Origin: Drosophila pseudoobscura
Taxonomy: Eukaryota; Arthropoda; Insecta; Diptera; Drosophilidae
DNA length: 64,000 nucleotides
Assembly (NCBI RefSeq): GCF_009870125.1
Contig: NC_046681.1
Span: forward strand, 19,357,001 to 19,421,000
Reading direction: 5' to 3'
The notes under the pieces were generated by a model. The model was not told the DNA's origin and ran no database searches. It worked only from the letters and a program-made list of their open reading frames with translations. Shown here piece by piece: positions 59,770-64,000 of the stretch (positions are counted from its first letter, which is position 1; every line of letters starts with the position of its first letter). A program made the position numbers and the translations under genes.

Positions 59770-59947
59770 GGGGAATTTTGTCGCGCTCCAATAGATCCGC
59801 ACGATCGGTAGGTATATGATCTCTACGTCACTGATGATAAATCTCTGTGTTTATTTGTTTTGATTGAACCAAAGGCAGTGTGAGATGTGAGGGTGATCAG
59901 CGAGATGTTTGACCTGTGTTATCAGTTCTTAGTAGCGTTCCGATAAG
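59770..59947. promoter_or_regulatory. kappaB-like and GATA motifs between Tep2 and Tep3
   Basis: GGGGAATTTT (59770-59779) resembles a Dif/Relish kappaB site about 120 bp upstream of the Tep2 start. TTATC at 59919 and GATAAG at 59942 are GATA motifs. This pairing is typical of fat-body immune promoters; activity is inferred. Confidence 0.3.
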
Positions 59948-60109
59948 ATTTTACGGGTTAAGCCCGCGCTATGTATTTAATATTAATTATGCCATTAAAC
60001 GTAAAAATCAAAATTAAATAAAACGAATTTATTTAGCAATGTAGTCGCATGTCAGACCTATATTCAGCTTTTCTTTCACTTCTCTTTTCTTTTATATTTC
60101 TTTTCCAGA

Positions 60110-60334
60110 AATCCAGATGTTCTGGTGAGAGCATTAACCGCATCGTGCATTGAAAACGCTCTAAAGACGCCCTATTGTGCTAAATATTATGTAAATATTG
60201 AATATGATTTGGGTATTTTTCTTACGCAATTAATTAAGAGGGAAATACCCCGACAAAATTTAGGCGTTGATTTTATGAAACTATTAATCAAAAAGCTTCC
60301 AAGAGAGATAACTTTGGGGAACAATACAGCATGA
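60110..60334 (+). other. Orphan exon-like ORF, about 73 codons
   Basis: After a strong acceptor-like tract (TTTCTTTTCCAG), the frame is open from about 60114: NPDVLVRALTASCIENAL... to NNTA stop at 60334. There is no ATG near the start and no upstream partner exon in view. Codons are A/T-rich, unlike the neighbouring genes. The start LVRALTASC faintly recalls HEAT-type domains of translation factors, which I cannot verify. It could be a terminal exon fragment moved here from elsewhere. Confidence 0.35.
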
Positions 60335-60941
60335 AATTAATAATATAAGTACTAGTAGAACTACTATTCCATAATCTGTTCTTTTTGTTATCAAAGATTT
60401 AAAAACAGCTCAAGATTCTTAAAATAATAATAAGACTTGTAGAGCTTTTATCATCGCTTAGTCGGGACAACAACCCTCGATGTTACAAACTTTCAAGCTG
60501 GACAAAAGCTGAAGCGCCCACTCTGTGGGTTCCAGCTTTATTGCAAATCGCGGCACCGCTGGCCTGACTAAAAATCAGTTGGCAGCGAGCTTTCAAGCGG
60601 GCAACAGGTGAACGGGCGCGCTCCGAAACGAAAGTGAAAGAAAAAACGCGAGACAAAAAACAAAACAAAAACGAACGAACCAAAGTCGCTCCAAAAACGC
60701 GCGACTCGTCTTTGGCAATCTCTGGTGCTCTTCTGGTGCTGCTGCAATCGCCTGAGAGACAGAGACCGAGATAGCTGGCACACTCTACCCACACGGAGAG
60801 TGGAACACCGAAACGATAAAGTCGGACTCTGTATAGTATGTGATGCCAATACACAATTCGGCGGCAATCGAGCAAACGTGTTTACACTTAATTTGCTAAT
60901 ACAATTCAAACACACAATATCGGGAAATACAACCCCACAAA

Positions 60942-63900
60942 ATGCGGCTTAGAGGCAAGGAAATGGCCAACATTCTGCTGTCGCCAGTGCTGATCGTCGT
61001 CGTCACAGCTTGTTTACTCACTCAAACAGCTGCTCAGGGGTTAGTATCCCACACTATGTCAGGCCCAGAGACCTGACAAACAGAGTGACAAACCGTATGA
61101 AAATGGGATATGAGAAGATATGACATCACTCTGCACTCGACTCTCCACACTCCCAGTTTAATCCCCGACAATCCACGAAAATGAAAGACTTAAGAAACAA
61201 GCGTGCGAAACCATCATCTTCATCATCATCTGTGAGGGAAGAAGATGTATTATTAACAACATGTAATCAGGGAATTAACCATGGGGTTTATATTATGGCA
61301 GTTAAAGTATGAAACAACCTGAGGCCAACGCAGTTTTTTTGGAGGTGATGCTGTCGCCTACACACAGATTCCAGCTTCCAATTTTGTTAGGGTGATGCAA
61401 TGTGGCCGAGAGCCAGCAAAACAGGAGCAAAAAGCTCTCCGTCTTGAGTCACCCTGATGCTCTTGCTGCTGCTACAAGTTCTGCTGCTGCTAAGGTGACA
61501 CATAAACGCGGATTGCCACTTATGTCTGTACTTATTTCCGATGGCAGTCACCTTGAACACTCAATGACTGACCAGTCCGGGGCAATACTCAGACGAGCCC
61601 GAGTATCTATGTACATCTACAGAGTAATTCTGATTGATGGCCGAGTGAAAGACTGGAGGCGTCTACTTCTGGCACTCTCCTGATCGTTGTCGGGGTCCAT
61701 GATCTCTTTTGCTAGCCGTTCGATATGTCTGCTTTGCCCCTTATATGGGGCGGGCACTCATTCAAGGCTTGATTTCAGTCGATTTCATGTAGGTGATCAT
61801 CGTAGTCCATAGCAAAAACCAATCAGGTGGAACACTGTGGTGGAACTGCAACTGAAATTTCAGGCTGCAACTTTTGCGGCCAATTTCAGCAAAAGCGAAA
61901 TTGCCATTTACCTGCTCTTACTAAGACCGTTTTACTGCCTAAGCGAACCTGTTTTTACTTTTTGGGCTAACAAACGTGACATAAACACAAAAGAAAATTT
62001 TTGTGGGAACAGGTTAGGCGGTGCCACAAGAAACCAATTGGAATTAGAACAAGCTGAAACTGTGAATTACGCCAAAGAGCAGACCGGACGGACGCACGGA
62101 CAGGCGGACAGAAGGACAGACGGTGTGGCACAGTTAGGAGGCAGTCCATAAATTTCGCAATCTTGCTACCAACTAAATGAATAGCCCCCGAAGCTTGCTA
62201 CGAAAGCAACAAAGTAAGACAGCGCCAAAAAAAATAAAACGCCAGCAAGTAATGAGTGGAGATTTTCAAATTGAAAACCAAACAGTGATCAGACAGAGCC
62301 GCCCCTTGGATGCTCTTCGGAAAGGGAATCTTGAGACACACACTTAACATAACAATATGGGCATGGAAACCATATTCAAATGTCTATTGATGGCATAGTT
62401 TTGGCTTTGCTGATGATATAAATTCCCCAAGCGAGGAAGAGTTGAAAGAAAAACCACAAAAAAATAGTTATAGCTCGAGCCACTCTGCCACAGCCCCCGA
62501 CTCCAAGCATTTCCGACAGATGCCGCAAAGAGTCTGCTGCCGCAAAGAGTCTGATGCTCTGACCCCAGAGGAGGTGGGGGTTGTGGTGGAGGCAGAGTAC
62601 ATTACCCCTGTAACAGAGGTACGATTCGGTTCGGGTTTGGGTTCCGTTTCGGGGTATTGTCTTCCGTTAAGCGCGTGAATGAATAGCGACGCGAAGAGAA
62701 GATTCAGATTCCGATTCCGATTCAGATAGCATAGGTGTAATTCGCTTACAAAAAACAATTCACTTAAAATCTCCACTGTCTTCCGTTACAGTCTGTACTC
62801 CATCATTGCCCCGAATACAGTGCGACCCAACTCTCAGTTTCATGTGGCTGTAAGCCTCCATAAGGCACCGGAACCCGCGCGCTTCAAGGTGGGAATACTG
62901 GGCAGCACCTACACGGACTTCAAAACAGTCGAGCTGCGGCCCTACTCCACACAGTTGCTGCACTTTGAGGTGAGTTTTCCATTAATGTTGTACTCCTTTC
63001 TTAGTCGTGGTCTTTGTCTTTATTTTTGGTAGATTCCCGATCTCAAGCCCGACCGATATCGCCTTACATCGGAGGGTCTGGGCGGCGTACAATTCACCAA
63101 CGAAACGCAGCTGCACTTTGAATCCCGACAACACACAGTTCTGGTGCAGACGGACAAGAGCATCTATAAGCCCGGAGACCTGGTTCATTATAGAGTGCTC
63201 GTGCTCGATGCGAATCTAAAGCCCGCTCGTGGCTATGGACGTGTCCATGTCGATATCAAGGACTCGGGGAATAACATCATAAGGAGCTACAAGGATGTAC
63301 GCCTCACCAATGCCATCTACTCGAATGAGCTTCGCCTGTCCGACTATCCGCGCTTTGGAACGTGGTCCATTGTCGTGGAAGTGGCGGAACAGATGCACGC
63401 CCAGACCTTTGAGATACTCGATCATATATTGCCCAAGTTCGTGGTAGACATCGAAACGCCCAGGGATGCCATTTATAAGGATGGAAAGATAGCAGCCACA
63501 GTAAAAGCGCAGTAAGTCGCATGATCAGCACAAAATGAAGGGATTATTCTTGATTATTTATCCTGCAGTTATGCCTTTGGTCAGCCGATTGTGGGTGAGG
63601 CCACCCTCTCCATTTATCCCACCTTCTTTGGGTCCCTGCAGCCATTCGTCAATGATCTGATCACCCGCAAGGTGGTGCCCATCGATGGTACTGCCTATTT
63701 TGAGTTTGACATTGAGCAGGAGCTCCGTCTGAAGCAGGACTACGAGCGGCAGTATCTCTTGGATGCTCTAGTAGAGGAGAAGTCCACGGGCTCTGTGCAG
63801 AACTATTCGACAGTTCTCACTTTGCATTTGAACCACTACCGCGTGGAGACAGTGAAGATTCCCAGCTACTACATACCCGGCGTGCCCTTTGAAGCCACTG

Positions 63901-64000
63901 TAAGTATTTCCTGAAAAGTATATTTAAATAGTTTAAAGAATTATAAAACTTCTTCGATTCGAAGGCTCGCATTGCCCGCAACGATGGCAGTCCTTTGAGG
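60942..64000 (+). CDS. Tep3: Thioester-containing protein, 5' part, probably Tep3
   Basis: Divergent neighbour of Tep2, cut by the window end. Exons: 60942-61039, 62792-62969, 63033-63511, 63569-63899, 63965-64000 and beyond; phases 2, 0, 2, 0 agree, giving the first 374 residues. MRLRGKEMANILLSPVLIVVVT... is a signal peptide; an in-frame ATG at 60963 (MANILLSP) gives a more typical one. Mature start LYSIIAPNTVRPNS matches the TEP N terminus (Tep2 has LYSVVGPGTIRSNF), followed by the macroglobulin motif LVQTDKSIYKPGDLVHYRV and LPKFVVDIETP. The thioester region is outside the window, so its integrity cannot be judged. The name rests on my memory that Tep2 and Tep3 lie together at 28C. Confidence 0.88.
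61040..62791 (+). other. Tep3 intron 1
   Basis: 1.75 kb between signal-peptide exon and first macroglobulin exon. It contains a GGACG/GGACAG repeat (62085-62125). No exon supported. Confidence 0.6.

Larger units (their letters stand above)
59685..60941. other. Tep2 / Tep3 head-to-head intergenic region
   Basis: Besides the motifs and the orphan ORF listed separately, the rest is unremarkable. The part just before the Tep3 ATG (60600-60800) is probably its promoter and 5' UTR, but no TATA is obvious. Confidence 0.5.

Noticed and set aside
61402..61683. 93-codon ORF in Tep3 intron 1
   Set aside because: No ATG at its start, no flanking splice sites with consistent phase, and Tep3 joins well without it.

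Overview
The window is Drosophila genomic DNA. Introns are short and GT-AG, codons are GC-rich, spacers are rich in microsatellites, and gene order fits the Slob - Myo28B1 - carboxypeptidase - Tep2 - Tep3 neighbourhood that I recall at 28B-C (Muller element B) of D. melanogaster. The expanded simple repeats suggest a non-melanogaster species, perhaps of the obscura group; that is a guess. All gene models were built by hand from reading frame, splice consensus and intron phase.

Layout. 1-20 kb (minus): Slob, the Slowpoke-binding protein. Eleven coding exons give 653-aa and 500-aa products that match the known 71 and 57 kDa isoforms. Two low-complexity exons at 1-2076 can be spliced on in frame. 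21.8-22.4 kb: an intronless four-TM gene nested in a Slob 5' intron, beside a GTTAAC minisatellite. 22.4-36.5 kb: the rest of that intron and a divergent intergenic region with no gene I can support. 36.5-47.2 kb (plus): Myo28B1, a complete class VII myosin (2145 aa), with a probable early-terminating isoform at 41.9 kb. 47.2-50.4 kb (minus): two tandem secreted M14 zinc carboxypeptidases. 51.07-51.56 kb (plus): a small secreted protein that is only the carboxypeptidase activation peptide. 51.6-59.65 kb (minus): Tep2, a thioester protein with a cassette of five intact alternative hypervariable exons and one decayed copy. 60.9 kb to the end (plus): the 5' part of a second thioester protein gene, probably Tep3, head-to-head with Tep2.

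Functional themes. The left part is a neuronal BK-channel regulator. The middle looks gut-related by inference: digestive carboxypeptidases, GATA motifs and a MyTH4-FERM myosin. The right part is humoral immunity: complement-like proteins behind a promoter with kappaB-, GATA- and STAT-like motifs. The best candidate for something undescribed is the stand-alone carboxypeptidase propeptide gene. It keeps the intron phases of the propeptide exons in its enzyme neighbours and stops where the mature enzyme would begin, so it could be a secreted inhibitor or chaperone in trans. Also notable are the decaying Tep2 exon, a predicted membrane anchor confined to the long Slob isoform, and a tail-less Myo28B1 isoform ending in a class I PDZ ligand.
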